NCBI RefSeq assembly: GCF_022682495.2
Contig: NC_071390.1
Coordinates: forward strand, 166,681,220 to 166,745,219
Reading direction: 5' to 3'
From: Desmodus rotundus
Lineage: Eukaryota > Chordata > Mammalia > Chiroptera > Phyllostomidae
Length of the DNA: 64,000 bases
Below the pieces are notes generated by a model, which made no database searches, was not told where the DNA came from, and saw only the letters and a program-made list of their open reading frames with translations. The stretch's first letter is position 1. Each line of letters opens with the position of its first letter. This document shows positions 1-14,914 of this stretch, in pieces. The position numbers and the translations under genes were made by a program.

Positions 1-416
1 CCCTTTGTGGCCAGGTTTATCACATTTCCTTTTTCTGAAGAGAAAGGAAATCAGGTCAGTCCTTGTTGCTTTCCTGAGAAGAGTCTGTGAAATGGTAGCT
101 GGGATTGTTTGTACGTTAGTTTGCTTCTTTAACGACGTTAGGTGACGGGGCTGTGGTCCCTGTTTCAGCTTCTTATATGTGACGATTATGATGGCATTCT
201 AGCTTGCTTGCTGCTTTTCTCCTAAGACGGTCAGCTTCTCTGTGTCACTTAGACAGGTGTGAGATCATCAGAGCAAATCCCAGGCCATATTTTGCACCTG
301 CTGTATGTAAGGCACTGTGCTCCAGGAGCTTGTAGACTATTTAGGGAATTAACATTAAGCAGGTGAAGGGATGGCCTGAGGAGAGCTTCATTGCCAAACA
401 ATTCATATGGATTCAG

Positions 417-460
417 AGAAGAGAGAAGCGCAGAGAAGCACAGAGAAGCGCAGAGAAGCG
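417..460 (+). repeat. Short minisatellite, about 10-bp unit, four copies
   Basis: Four near-identical copies of a unit like agagaagcgc are visible; one copy has a G-to-A change (agagaagcac). It is followed by a looser tgctgggatgctgagatgct run, which suggests local slippage. Confidence 0.75.
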
Positions 461-840
461 CTTCTTGGAATGCTGGGGTGCTGGGATGCTGAGATGCTTG
501 GGGGGAAGGATTCACAGAGAAGGATCCTGCGGATGGGCAGCATTGAGATGGAGAAGAGTGTGGGGAGCATTTTAGCCCAGCACTGCGGGGAGAGGATAAA
601 TCAGTTTGGCCAGAATAGAAATTTGCAGACTGTAGGACACTAATCGAAGAAAAAAAACTGTCTTTAGGGCTGGAATGTGGAAAATCTTGAATATCATGGA
701 ATTTAGATTTCTAGTTGCAAAGCAGCAGGGCCTCCTGGAAGCTTTTGGAGCAGAAGAATTGTAAATCAAAGTAGTTCTTAATTAAAGAGAGGAATTCAAT
801 GGCAGAGCACATGATCTGATCAAGCAGGAGAGAAGAATTA

Positions 841-899
841 CGCAGACCAGATGGGGTGGAAAGAAAAAAGATTTTTTTTTCCATTCCATCTGGTCTGCC
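841..899 (+). repeat. Near-perfect inverted repeat (hairpin) flanked by TA
   Basis: The arms gcagaccagatgg (842-854) and ccatctggtctgc (886-898) are exact reverse complements. Inside them a purine run (tggaaagaaaaaag) faces a T-run ending ttttcca, so pairing extends almost to the centre. TA lies on both outer sides (839-840 and 900-901). This layout fits a tiny Tc1/mariner-type miniature element, or a chance palindrome. As RNA it would fold as one long hairpin. Confidence 0.6.
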
Positions 900-1749
900 T
901 AAAAAATATAGGTCCCAGAACAATACTTAATTGTTTTTCTACACAAAATCCACCTCTGAGATGGGACTACCATATTCATTGCTTTGACTAAATGGACAAA
1001 TTGACTTAAAGTGGATGGTTGGTTTAGAGAAACAACTGGTTTGAGTCATTTTCTTCCTACTATACGTGGCTGAGCTGGGTCGGCTTTTCCGGGTTAGTTT
1101 GCCTTTCACAGACACAGCTCTGTAGACGCGTCTTTGAGAACCTGGCTGGGCCAGCACATGCTCGGTCAGCCCTGGCCCTGGGCTAGTACTGGGAGAATGA
1201 CAAGAGCCCCTTAATGCCAGGAGTTTATGTCCTAATCCAAGACACCGAGAAGAATGTGGGACAACTAATGACAGCGGATAACATCCAGGACAGAAACATC
1301 GTCACCATGGAAATGACAGTGACGCAGCTTCTCAGTGCTTAGGGAAAGAGGCGGGGAAACAGTAGTGCATAGAGAAAGTTCAGTGCCAATCTTGTTTTCC
1401 TCCCTAAGGCTTTCGTAGAATTCAAGTAAAGTTTCAGAAACTCCTTGTATCTTACACGTTTCCTTGTCTTTCTGTATGACAAGCTTTGAAGCACAAATCC
1501 ACCAAATGAACCTTGACACCCACTGGGTGAAACTGCTTTATAGGTCTTTTTACCACAAGTCGTTTGGAGAGATTATATTTATTAAGTCTTAAAATAGACA
1601 CAGGGCTAGTAAAGTGTTAAATTTATTTTTGCCGAAACTGATCAAGCAAAAGACTATGCAGCACGTTTTGGCTAACTTATGCCCAGGACTGTATTTAGGA
1701 TGTGGGGCGCTGAGGCATAGCCGATTCTTGTCTCTCTCTCCCATCGCAG

Positions 1750-1808
1750 ATAGTAGTGACCACCAGCATCGGACAGGATTTGGGAAGCCACCACAATCAG
1801 ACCATTAG
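1750..1808 (+). CDS. SEL1L3: SEL1L3 internal exon a (residues 1-20 of the window product)
   Basis: The exon is 59 bp, after a pyrimidine-rich tract ending cccatcgcag and before gtaagt. It reads IVVTTSIGQDLGSHHNQTI, and its last two bases (AG) are completed by the next exon to give Ser. It contains an N-glycosylation sequon (NQT), as expected for a lumenal or extracellular segment. It belongs to the concanavalin/LamG-like ectodomain, whose earlier exons lie left of the window. It is short, so the call depends on its splice sites, its phase match to the exon at 7593 and family resemblance. Confidence 0.88.
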
Positions 1809-3423
1809 GTAAGTGCGATCTTTCTTCCGATTCAAAATCTTGTTGCGTGGAGGTTAAGGGATCTTCATGCCTTAGCCCTCAACCCTAATGTTCTGCCCAC
1901 ACTTCCTCGTTCAGCTTTTCCAAGCATGTACTAGTCTGCCCTGTGGCTGGTCTTTGTACTTTTTTTCTTCCTTTTTACTGTCCGCAAACTCCCCCGCTTC
2001 CCCCACAACCTTTTTTCTAAGCAAGAGAAAATACTCCTCTCTCCAGATCTCATTGTAAATTCTTTCTTTCGTGGCACTTTGTGTAATTCATTTTCTTTGA
2101 AAATTATCTTCTACAAAGGATTCTCAAAAAATAAATCAAAATATTAATGTTGCTTATTGAGAATGGTTGGTAACGTTGGCCTAGTATAAAGCATAAAAGC
2201 AGACAGTCTTCATATTTATGTTCATAATCTAAATTTGAAATGTATGCAACTATTGATATTGGTGTAACTTTTCATCTTTATAGAACTGTTCTCTACAAGA
2301 GGTACAGAAACCGAGAATTGGGTCCCTTGCCTTGTATTGCATGATTATTTTGAATTTGCTTCTTTATCCCTGTATAGTAGTGGGTTTTATAGTGGCAGAA
2401 CCAGAGGGCAAGCTTCTTTAGGAACTCGAGATACCTCATCATAGCTTGATAATAAATGAATGTATAATGAAATGCTTAAGGACAGTCTGAAGAACAGAAA
2501 ATAATGACCAGTTTCGTATGTATAATTTTCATAAGTGTGCCAGGAATGTTGGCACTTGGGCTGGGCGGGGCTGCGGGTCATTCCTCCTTCCTGTGGTCAT
2601 TTGACCCCCCCAAGCACAGAGCTGCCTTTCCAAACAGGCTCCAATTCACTCAAAGTCCCCTCACAACCCACGTGTCCTTGAAAGCCAGTCATTACAGAAA
2701 GGAAAGCAAACAGTGGGGAGACAGGGGAGTAAAAGGGCATCTACTCTACTCCCCTCCCCTCCCCACCGCCTGCCATTCCTGTTTACAGTGAAACCAAACA
2801 GATTCCTTTTAGGCCCTGGGTACGTAGAACAATTGTTATTTTTATGGCCCGATTAAAGGATTAGAGTTATATGGAAAGGCTGAAGAAGTGGTCTTAGCCT
2901 GCAAAGAAAAGGTCAGTGATAACTTGATATCTATATTGTAGCGTGGACACTGAGGCTTCAGACCAGAAGAGAAGTCTTCAAGCGCACCAAGTGGGTTTGC
3001 ACCCGCCCCACAGGAGTGGGCGGGCCTGAGTGTCCCTGTGTGGCAGGTGGCCGTGGGCTCTCCTCTGAGGAGTTTGCTTTGGGCGAACAGATGCCTGTGG
3101 CTCTTTGGAAGTCCCTTGACTGCCCTATTTCGCTAAGGAGGCAGCAGAAATTAGGGGTTTGTGTTTCAGGATATGAAGTCTAGAGTAGTACCTTCCCCTG
3201 CCTCCCTTGACACCCATCTCCAACCCCAGGACATTTATGACAACCGATTGAATTTCATGGGCCCTTTTTTGTCTTTTTATGTAAGAGCTTCCTTTTCTCC
3301 TAAATCCTAGAAATCTGGAGGCTGACGTGGTGAATCATAGATGTCTCCATCCTAGATCACAGTATGATCCAGGGCTGGGGTCAGGGTGAGGTGAGAGAGG
3401 CAAAAATTACAAAAACCCTGTAG
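1809..3423 (+). other. Intronic stretch without recognised repeats
   Basis: This begins the 5.8-kb intron between exons a and b. No exon and no repeat family could be recognised. A C-rich/G-rich patch lies at about 2735-2770. Confidence 0.4.
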
Positions 3424-3857
3424 TGTATTAGTTTGCTGGGGCTGCTGGAACAAAGTACCACAAACCAAGCGGCCTCAGCAACAGAAATTTATGGTCACGC
3501 AGTTCTGGAGACTGGAAGTCCAGCATCAAGTATCAGCAGAGCTGTGTTCCCCCTGAAGCCCCAGAGAAGGGTCTGATCCCAGTGCCTTTCCTAGGTCCTG
3601 GTGGTTCTTTGACTTGTGGCTGCATAACTCCAGTCTTCACGTGGTATTCTCCCCGTGCACATGTCTGTCTTTGTCCAAATGTCCTCCGATTATAAGGACA
3701 CCAGTCACATGGGATTCAAGACCCCAGTATGACCTCTTCTTAACTAACTACACTTCTGCAATGGCCCTATTTCCAAATCAGGTCACGTGATGAGGCCCTG
3801 GGAGCCCAGACATCAACATATAAATTTTCAAGGGGTGCACAATTCATCTCATGACAG
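3424..3857 (-). repeat. MLT1-type LTR (ERVL-MaLR fossil), antisense
   Basis: The left end tgtattagtttgctggggct, the following aaagtaccacaaacc, the middle ataaggacaccagtcacat and the end acaattcatctcatgacagt match the reverse complement of the MLT1 LTR consensus as I remember it. It is an ancient solitary LTR with no coding potential. Confidence 0.85.
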
Positions 3858-5649
3858 TAATCATGGTAAATAACATTTCCTACAATTTTTTTTTATAATC
3901 AAAATTAATGTAAGGAATCTGTGATGAACAAAATGTCACCATGTTAAGAGAAGACCAAATCAGGATGGTCACAGAAGATTACAGAGATGCGGACCGGCTG
4001 CCAGGGACACAGCAGTTCTACATCCCAGGTAGAGGCTGAAGCGACTCCTCCACTGGGGACCCTGGCATTGTCCAGACCCAAGGGTGCCCTCACCACCACC
4101 TCAGCGGCCCGGCCCCACTCCCTGGAACCTCCCCCATCAACAGAGCAACCGAAGAGGTAGCACCGGGCCCACAGGGTCCCCTGTGATCGGATGTTTGGAA
4201 TCCCACTTTCAGAGCGGGCCAAGCCGGTGAACTGAATATTCCAGATGTTCATAGGTGATCCAAGGGAAGCCTTTTAACCTCCTTTCCAGTTGTTCTTAAA
4301 ATGCACACGCAGTGGTAGCACTCTCCCACAGCATCGGCACAGGGCGATCCTCACTAAGGGCTAAAAAGTGCGGTGCCGCTCTCGAATGAGAGGCTGCCAG
4401 TGATGCTTGGCGGCAGGCAGCAACTGCACACCTGTAGTGTTGAATTCATCCATCCGTCCATCCGTCTCTCCATCCAGTATATATTCACACATCCAGCACA
4501 TGTGTCCCATGCCAGGCACAGTGCTGGAGTCTTGGATTGAATACAGTCAGCCCCTACTAAATAGCCTAGTGGGGGCGATTGCTCTTCAGTGAAGACACTC
4601 ACAAATAAATGGAAAATTACAAGTTGCGGTGAGTGCTGGGAAGGAGAGGAATAAGGCAGCCTGAGAAGATGCCAAGGGGGCCAGCATTTAGAGCAGGTCC
4701 TGGGGAAACGACACTGCAGATGAGAATTAGTCTAAGTGAAGGGGACAGCTCTTTCCTGATTCCGAGTGATGTCTGCCGGACAGCGTCGCCCATGCACATT
4801 CTTCCAGGCTGCCGGTACTCCGCAGTAATAAACCGGGCAGGCTCCGATCTCCAGACAGGAGTCAGGGTGCCAGCACGCCAGACATTTTTGGAAGGGACCG
4901 TCCTGGGCTGTGGCAGAGTCTAGCTCAGCTTCGATGTCAGCGAAATGGATGGTCATTGAGCATCCACAGTACAAGCAGTTTCTCTTGTGGCCGCCGAGGG
5001 TTTTAGAGGAGAGAGATGTTGGAGACCATGCTGGGGAAACCTGTTTGGTTATATCACAATAATGATAAGAAACAACTAAACCTACAGTCCAGCACAAGAG
5101 GGACCAAGTAATTTATTGGTCAGTTAAAACCTCAGGTAAAGCAAAGATCATTTACAAATGATACCTTAAATATTTTATTTTAATTAAGAAGGAGAAATGT
5201 ACATTCATTTGCCATTCTTTCTATGTGGAGCCTTTCCTGTGAGTGTGAATCTCTTGATTGGCATATTCTCTGATCTTGCATAAACGGCGTGCAATCTCCG
5301 TTTCTTCCAGTGAAAAGAAAACGAGACTGCTTGTGAAACTATCAGAGCCCAAAATCCATCTAGATGGCTTCGGTTTCTTTTTCCAAATGGTTGTCCTAAT
5401 TCCCCAATACATTTTTTTAGTAACCATTATTTTAATGAGTCTACCCAAAGTATTCAACTCAGTTTTTACAGAATGATTTCTGCCCCACCCATATTTTATT
5501 GGATAACATATTTCATTAAATGGTACAATTAAATGACCATACAGTTGGCATTAACAGGCTTGGGAACATACACATCTTACTCGTAAAAAGCATGTAACTC
5601 AAGAGATGGTAGCAAAAGTTCAACACTGGACTAGGTCAGTAGTAATAAC
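3858..5649 (+). other. Intronic stretch with a small CCAT/CCGT repeat
   Basis: No exon is visible. A short catccatccgtccatccgtc tetranucleotide run lies at about 4446-4474, followed by a weak L2-like motif (ccatgccaggcacagtgctgg) at about 4506. The rest is unassigned. Confidence 0.4.
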
Positions 5650-5795
5650 CATGAAGTTATGGAGCCTACTGTGTGCCAGGAACTGTTCTAAGTGCTTTGT
5701 TTAGATACTAGTTCATTTAATCCTCACAGCAACCTGTAGCTAGCTACTGGGATTCTCTCCACTGATAAAATGAGAAGACTAAGGCTCCAGTAAGC
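5650..5795 (-). repeat. MIR SINE, antisense
   Basis: The order tactgtgtgccaggaactgt, tctaagtgctttg, tcatttaatcctcacagcaa and then a tgagaagactaaggc-type segment is the reverse complement of the MIR core and 3' part. The copy is old and diverged. Confidence 0.85.
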
Positions 5796-6479
5796 AAGCA
5801 CCTAGCACGTTGAGGGATGAGCCGTCAGGGGAGCTGGGGGGCTGGTTAAGCGGAGTTCCGTTAAGAGACCTTTCACTGCAGAGGCATCTCTTCACATCCA
5901 CTGAGTTTCAGGTGTGGTCTCAGGAGGATGGTTCAGGTCTTTCCAAGGCCTTGAAAAACAGAATCAATTCACAGCTCTGATAATAACTTTGAGGTCCCAC
6001 CGGAAAAAGGGGGGTGAGGGGAGACCATCGTCTCTTCTCCTGGCCTTTCAATTCTGCAAAGAGAACTATCAGGAGGGGAAGCCTCTGTTCCGTGTGAGTT
6101 GCTTGTCTAAAGCGTGTTTCTAAGGGTTCATCTGGCTGCCGTCAGTTGATGCTAACTGCAAGTGCCCTTCTCGTCACTCTCTCGTCTTCCTCTCCAGCCA
6201 GGGGTACCTGCTACGGGGCAGCTTCCTTGCTAACTGTCAGTCCATCACCTCTCCTGGGACGACCGCGGGTTGCTTGGCTTTTTTGATCCAACCTCTGGTA
6301 GCCTGCCCTGTCCCCACAGGCGTCCCGCTGGCCCCTTGCCCCTATGGCTCACCAGGCTCCTGGCCACCTGCCTGACATTTTTTGCTCTTTCTCTCCACTT
6401 CCATCTGCCCTCTGCAGTCCCTGGCTCTTCGCTCTTTGCCCGGCTTCTCACTTGATGCCTATCTCGCCCCTCCCCCTTT

Positions 6480-6830
6480 CCGTTTACATATGCTCTGATC
6501 ACACCTTCCTATTTGAATTTTTAAATGGTTTAAAAAATCAAAATTATATGAAAAGGTGTGTAGGTAGATGTCTTGCTTCTAACCCTGCCCCCATCTATTC
6601 CATCCCCTAACTCCCTTACCCCGTGCCATGCGGAAATACTGATTTGTTTCTTGTATGTACTAAACGTTTTTTATGCAAGTATCAAATGCACACACACACA
6701 CACATACATACACATACATATCCATTCTCCTCTTTCCTAGATAAAAAGTATACACTTCATTCTGCACTTTTATTATTATTTTTTCACTTAACAGTGTGTT
6801 TTGGAGATCTGTCCAGGTCAGCACTCAGAG
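6480..6830 (-). repeat. Probable L1M 3' fragment, antisense, with a (CA)n tract
   Basis: The AT-rich segment with attatatgaaaaggtgtgta, a CCC-rich patch and tttttcacttaacagtgtg near the right end resembles the antisense 3' UTR of old L1 elements. The family level and ends are uncertain. Confidence 0.5.
6689..6720 (+). repeat. (CA)n/(CATA)n microsatellite
   Basis: A run of CA dinucleotides grades into catacata units. It is likely polymorphic. Confidence 0.9.
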
Positions 6831-7289
6831 CCCCGTGGCCTCTGAAGCTGTGTAGTGAAGAAGCTCACGGCCAAGCCTGTTGGGTCTGGGTCAGCCTTCA
6901 TGGACAGAACACCCGGAGATTCCCAGGCCCTGGTGAATGTAATCCATGCTGCAAGGAGCAACTCTGGGCATTTTATTTGTGCTAACCCAGCGTTCCTTCC
7001 TGACCCTTTGAGTCTTACAGGACAAAGTGGACTTGTAGTGGGTCCCCTCTGCTGACCTCTTGTCTTTGGCCAAGACCTTTGACCTTGCTGTGGCCTCTTC
7101 CACCTGAGTCTGAGTTTACATAGGTTTTTATCTAGTAGGATATGTTTTTGGTTTTCCTCCACAGATATCTTCTATCCATTCACCAATTTCTTTTTCCTTT
7201 TAGAGCATAATAGCTCCAGTTACAACCAGCAATTGCAAATAATAATTCCAAACAATTTCACTAATCTCGACAGCCGGTCCTTTTTGACA

Positions 7290-7490
7290 GTGAGCCAGGC
7301 ACTTGATTAGACATTTTATGTCTTATATTTCACTTAATTTTTTAAACAGTCCTCTCAGTGAGGAACTAATTCACTAATGAGAAAACAGTCTCCGAGATGT
7401 TAAGCGACTGGTCCAAGGGCACACAGCTGGTAAATAGCAGAGTCGGGATCCTAGCCCAACTCCACCTGACCCCACAACCATCTCATCTGC
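7290..7490 (-). repeat. MIR SINE, antisense, just upstream of exon b
   Basis: The segment agccaggcacttgattagac, then gttaagcgactggtccaagg and gcacacagctggtaaatagc, matches the reverse complement of MIR. It ends about 100 bp before the exon b acceptor. Confidence 0.85.
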
Positions 7491-7572
7491 TGGAGCTCAG
7501 AGTGAAGGGCTGGTGGAAATTTGGGGTAAGTCGGTGAAAGAGTCTCTTTTTAAAAATCTGGTTCAAACATGA

Positions 7573-7797
<225 letters not shown>

Positions 7798-8554
7798 TAA
7801 ACAAAAGATTTATTTAAGCTGGATCTCTCATCGGCTCTGTCCTCAAACATTATTAATATTGAGTCTTTCCCCCTAGCTAACGTGATAACAGATTTCTGTT
7901 AACGTTTGGTTCATTTAGTACTCATAAAATGGAAACCATTTACTTCCTCTGTTTTAATAACCACTGGCTTAATTATAGAGTAGGTTTTTATCAGGCTGTT
8001 GCCTATCCAGTGATTAAGCTAATGAAAGGACAGAGTCTTAGTTATTTGGTAAAGCTTCTTCTATATGCTGTTATTTAAAGTAGCAGAAGAGGAGCCACTC
8101 CAGCAGATGAGACTGTTGGTTCTCTTCACGGCTCCCTTCAGAAACACGGGCCCCACTCACACTTGGGCGGTTGGCCTAGAGGGCCTTGTATTCGGAACTG
8201 CGTGTGCTGTGGATGGTCTCACATCCAAAGCCCACCTACAGGTGTGGCTGGCCAGGTCCCCAGGCCAGCAAGCTGCTGCCCAGAGAGCAGCGCTGCCCCA
8301 CAAAGGAGCCTTCACAGCGGTGGTTTTTTCTGCCTGGGTAAGGAGATCACTGAATACCTGAACAAAGAGCAGTCTTTGATTCCTGTGACCCTGTGGGGGT
8401 TGTCCTGGGAAAAGCAAGAGTCACTAGACAAAGCCATTGAGGAAAAATGGGAATCCCTACCACCCCTGGGTGTACCTTAGTACCCCTGTTGAGAGACCTG
8501 CTATATATTGAGCACCTACATACCCTTGCTATGTTCAGTGTACTCTGATACTTT

Positions 8555-8660
8555 GTGTTCTACTTTACAAAAAAAATACACTGCTTGTTACAACCCACTG
8601 AAATGATTTCATGACCCACTAAATGGGTCACAATCTGCATTTTGAAAACCACTGAGTTGA
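8555..8660 (+). repeat. Decayed hAT-type DNA transposon end
   Basis: The segment ttcatgacccactaaatggg followed by attttgaaaaccactgag has the typical terminal wording of Charlie-group non-autonomous elements. I cannot name the family. Confidence 0.4.
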
Positions 8661-9245
8661 GATAAGGCCTCTGTTCTTAAGGAGCTTCCCAATCTCTCTT
8701 AGGCAGATAAGTCATGGAAGAATGTGGTACCTGCATTAATTTAGATGGGAGCACAGTGCTCAGGAGCTCTGAGGTGAGAACATGGGCAAACAGGGGAGGG
8801 TGGGCTTCAGCATTAGGGAAGCCGCCCTAAAGTGATGACCTAGAATCTGGCTGTTGGAGGTTGAGTAGGAGCCTGCCAAGCAGAAGAAAATGGAAGAAGG
8901 GTTCCCAGTCAGCTGGCTCAGCACAAGTAGACTTAGTGTCCTTTGAGAACTGAAGGGGAGATGCATATGATTTTCTGGGGACAGCACACAGTGGGGAGCA
9001 AGAAGAGGGGGAGGCCTTGTTTCTGAGAAATCCTGACATTTAAGAAGCTCTGTGGAGAAGATGGCCCAAAAAGGAGTGAGAAGGAAGTGGCCAGAGCCAG
9101 CACATCCTTGGATTACACCCTCCCTTTGCAAACTAGCCAGCTGGGGGATCAGCGGGAGAAGGACGTCAGCCTGACACAGCCTCCCAGGTGCCAAAGGGCA
9201 TTGCATGACTACACCTGCTCATTCGATTTTCTTGCCTTCTTGTAG

Positions 9246-11092
<1,847 letters not shown>

Positions 11093-11240
11093 TGATTTAT
11101 GCCTCCAAGTTATTTTTAACCCTAGTATTCTAGCTTAACTTTAAATTTAAATTCTGCCTTGTCCACAGCCCTCAATATATCTATGCACATTTCCAACACT
11201 AGATACAAAAACTTATATTTAGGAATCACTTGAGCAATTC

Positions 11241-11449
11241 TTTTTTTTTTAAGTTAAATTTTTTTAGTCTTCACCCAAGGACATTTTTTCATCGCTTTTA
11301 GAGAGGACAGGAGAGAAAAACATTGATGTGAAAGAGAAGAAGCATCGATTGGTACTGGGGATGGCACACACCCAGACTGGGGATCAAACTTACGACCTTT
11401 TGGTGACCAGATGATGCTCCAGCCAACGGAGCCACACTGGCCAGGGCTC
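11241..11449 (-). repeat. Bat tRNA-derived SINE (subfamily with CCTTGGGTGA tail), antisense
   Basis: From left to right it shows a T-run, cacccaaggac (antisense of a CCTTGGGTG tail), gagagaaaaacattgatgtg, then gccacactggccagggct, the reverse complement of the tRNA-like head. The duplication gagcaattc flanks it exactly (11232-11240 and 11450-11458). Confidence 0.93.
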
Positions 11450-12149
11450 GAGCAATTCCTTCTTTAAAGCCCAGGCCATGAGTGGACAGCCTACAGCAAG
11501 AGCTGGCCCCCAAATGTGGTTGGTTTGGCACACACATTGTTGCTAATTAAAAAAAAGTTACCAGATTCAAAAGCCTTGTGTAACAATGCAAATTTTTAGC
11601 TTTTCTAAAAAAAAAAAAAATTTCCAAAGACCTGGCCACCTGGCCGACATGGCAGCAATGCTGGAGATGCGGGGTTGGCACAGGCCTGCAGGGGCCGTCC
11701 CAGCCTCTCCTCTCGGTTTTCCAGCACCAGCTGCCTACCTCTTTCACGGATCTTACTTGCCTGGCCCATAGGCACTAGAACTTGAGACCCTTGATTTGAA
11801 GTACACTTTATGTAGCATCTTGAGAATCTTCCCACACGTGGCCAGCTTCTCCCGTTGTGATTTGGCTTTTCTTAGTAATTAAGTACACCCTGTAAGGCCA
11901 CGAGGTTGCTGGAAACCACATCTGTTAGGAAGAGGAGAGAAGCTGGAGATGTTCGGCCTGGGGAAGGGGATGCAAAGTTGCGGTGATGGTAACTGTCTTA
12001 GTGGTGTTCCTGTTATACAGCATTGCAGAAACTGACTTCTTCATGGAAGAACTTGCTAACAATGGCAGTGTTCAATGGGATAGATTTCCACTGCAGATAG
12101 TGACCCCGCCTCCCCTGTCTGGAAAGAATTCAGTTCATACAGGATATTT

Positions 12150-12830
12150 CACCTTTCATTCATCTGATACTTGCTGAGTGGCCACTTAGTTACTTGGCGA
12201 GACCTCAGAGGTAGGTAAGACAACACTAGGTCCCTGCCCTTGAATGCAAAGGCAAAAGGTCATGCCATTGAATAAAGGCTGTGGAAAGATGGTATAAGGA
12301 GGGCTTGGATGTGCAGAGAAGGCTTCCTGGAGGAACTGGCACCGAGACTGATGCTTGAAGGGTCAGTATGTGTTTACTGGGTAAGAAGGTGGGGGTGGGC
12401 ATTGCAGACAGAGCAGCTGCAGAGAGGTGGGGATGGCACAGCAGTTTCAATGATGTGCAGGGGGGTTGCGAAGCAGGAGAAGGCCTGGAGAAGGAGGACC
12501 CCCCTAGAGCACAGACACCATCCTGAGGAGTTTGTGCTTCTCCTTATAGGCGACAAGGACCCATGGAAGGGTTTCAAGCAGGGGGTAGAGGTGGGACCAG
12601 CTCTGGGTTTTTGAGGTCACTCTGGCAGCAGTGGAAGGTTGGGGGAAGCAGGGAAGCTGGAAGCAGGAAGTCCTCTGTGATGATCCAGGGGGAGAAGACA
12701 CAGGCCTGAGTGGGACGGACTGATAGAGTTAATGAAGGCTGTAACGAGATTGGCCCTGAAGGACTCCCTCAGAGTCAGGCAGGGGAGGCGGTGCAGGTTG
12801 TGTGTCCGCACAGCCTCTGGGCCCAGCTGG
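12150..12830 (-). repeat. L2 LINE 3' region, antisense
   Basis: It starts with tcattcatctgatacttgctgag, continues with aaggaggcttcctgg-like, tgatgcttgaagggtc and ggtggggatggcacagcag phrases, and includes ttgaggtcactctggcagc. This is the usual antisense L2 3' end order. The copy is ancient and the ends are approximate. Confidence 0.65.
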
Positions 12831-12834
12831 CCCG

Positions 12835-12955
12835 GCTCTTGATTTTAGCTTCGCGCTTACTAGCTGTGTGATCTTGGGCAAGTTGCTCTACTTCTCTGAG
12901 CCTCAGTTTCCTCATCTGTACCATGAGGTGACAGTGGTACCTCTGTGAGGACAGT
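12835..12955 (+). repeat. MIR SINE, sense
   Basis: The segment ttactagctgtgtgatcttg then ggcaagttgctctacttctc and gcctcagtttcctcatctgt is the MIR core in sense orientation. Confidence 0.92.
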
Positions 12956-12979
12956 CTAACAACACAGAGTGAGCTCTTT

Positions 12980-13225
12980 GTGAGCAGTGTTTCTGACCCT
13001 GGGCTCTATTGACATTTCGTTCTGGACCATTCTTTGCTGTGTGGGGTCTGTCCTGTGCATTGTGGGATGTTTGGCCGAGCTTCTGGCCTCTACCCACTAG
13101 ATATCAGTAGCGCTCCCTCCCTCCCTTCCTCCCTCCCTCCCACAACTCCCTTCCCGAGTTATGACAACCAAAAACGTCCTCCGGCATCGCCAGACCACCT
13201 GCAGTAGAGAACTGCTGCCGTAGAA
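12980..13225 (+). repeat. hAT-type non-autonomous DNA transposon fossil
   Basis: The left end gcagtgtttctgaccctggg and right end gcagtagagaactgctg are imperfect inverted repeats. The interior has cattgtgggatgtttggc, ctctacccactagatatcag and ttatgacaaccaaaaacgtc, familiar from a MER-type Charlie-group element. A CCCT-rich tract (13113-13140) interrupts it. Confidence 0.65.
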
Positions 13226-14914
13226 GCGTCAGAGATATCATGGCAGGGCAGAGGCAATTCTGGGTTTTGTTGGTCGTCTGCGAGGTGGTGGGGCCGCCTT
13301 GCAAGACAAGCGAACAGGGGAGGGAGGGCCATGCTGGGTAATGCAGGCAAAATGGGGTTTATAAGATTTCTGATCATATTTAAATGTGGTTCTGCTGATG
13401 GGGAACACAAGTGAATCATTTTCACGCTTCTTTTCTAAGTAAATACTCTCAACGGAATGTTTTCATGTTCTTTTTCCAGCTCAGAAGTTTTGTCTATAAG
13501 AATTTAGAATCATTTTTCTTCTCCGTGGAAGTCTGGAAATGGAATTTAATTAAAAACCCAAATCATGAGCTCCCAGTCCCCAAGACTTCCTGGGCTGTGG
13601 TGCAGCGACACTGCCCCACCGCAGGCTGGCCACCAACACTGTGACCCCAGGCCCCCCCCACTCTGCCTTCCACCCCGCTTTTCTGGGTTACGCCGTCCTG
13701 TCCATGAGGACTGGGGCGGCCTCTGCAGAGGTAGGGCACAGAGACCTCGTTCAAATTCGTCTCTGCCTGGCACGCTGCCCTGGCCTGGGGCTGTCCCAGC
13801 GTCCTCCCCCTAACCCTGGCGAGGTGCGTGGTAGACACTGAGCCCATTTTCCCACGAGGCTGAGAGAAATGCTGAAGATTTGATTTCATAAACTGAGGGT
13901 AAAAAAATAAGCACATATTTCTTAACATGCCTTTCCTGTGTGTGATCTATAAAAAGAATAGTAGTAAGACTGGTGTGACGATGCCTCTGTTCCTGGTGTC
14001 TCCCATGCCCTTCCCCCCGGGCTCCGCTCGCTGTGGCTGGCTGGCTTTGGAGTGTTTTCAGCCACACCAGTTAACAGGAACTGTGTTTGCCTCATTTTCT
14101 GCTGCTGCTCAGAGCTGTCCAGCCTATTGGCTGGTGGGCTTTTCATAAAGTTCATCCTCCTCATTTTACAGTTTTCATATCTGAGATAAGCTGTGAGAGG
14201 GGATACGAGTATCAGATGTTTGAGGCTTGGAATTCTTGCTGTGGGAACCCAGTAGGTGCTGTCCCAGAGATAAGGGACTGGACTGTGTGAGGAATTTCTT
14301 GGTCCCTCCTGTGACAGCTCTCCATGCACTCGTTCACCGAACAGGTCTTGACCTAGCGCCGTCTGCGAGCCAGGACAGAACAGCAATGGGGCCGTGCCTC
14401 TTTATGTATAGGTAACCATAAGGAAAATACCCGCTCCCCTCATTTGTACAGAGGGAATCACTGTGTGCAGTTGTCTTTTCCTGGCATTTTGAAGAAAGAA
14501 AAAAAAGAAGACAGTGTGAGACGGTGGCCTGTGATTCTGGTTCTCTGCGACAGCGTCATCTTTTTCCTTGGCAGCCTCTCCTCAGCGAGCTGGCCGACGC
14601 CACTTCCAGGCCGCCAGGCACGCATGCATGTGTCAGGCTCGGGACTGTGTTCTCCCCGCATGGTGTGATTTGCAGCGGATCATCTGCTGTCACTCTGAGC
14701 CAGCAGCACACTTCAAAGGGGCCGTGGGCACATTACGGGGGGAGGAGAGTCAGAAGCTTGGGCTTCGTCAGCAACTGGCAGGAAGAGTATGATGGGGTGT
14801 CCTCTACACTCCAGCCAAGTGAGGTCAAGAGCAGTCCCAAAGGTGGAGCCGTACATCCTCCTCCAAGAGACAATCGCCGAGTATTTATACACCCTCACTC
14901 TCTAAGGACTGTAA

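Larger units (their letters stand above)
1..1749 (+). other. Intron 5' of the first visible exon
   Basis: I see no coding exon here. The stretch holds a short minisatellite (417-460) and a hairpin (841-899), annotated separately. The rest looks like unique or heavily decayed intron. Confidence 0.6.
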
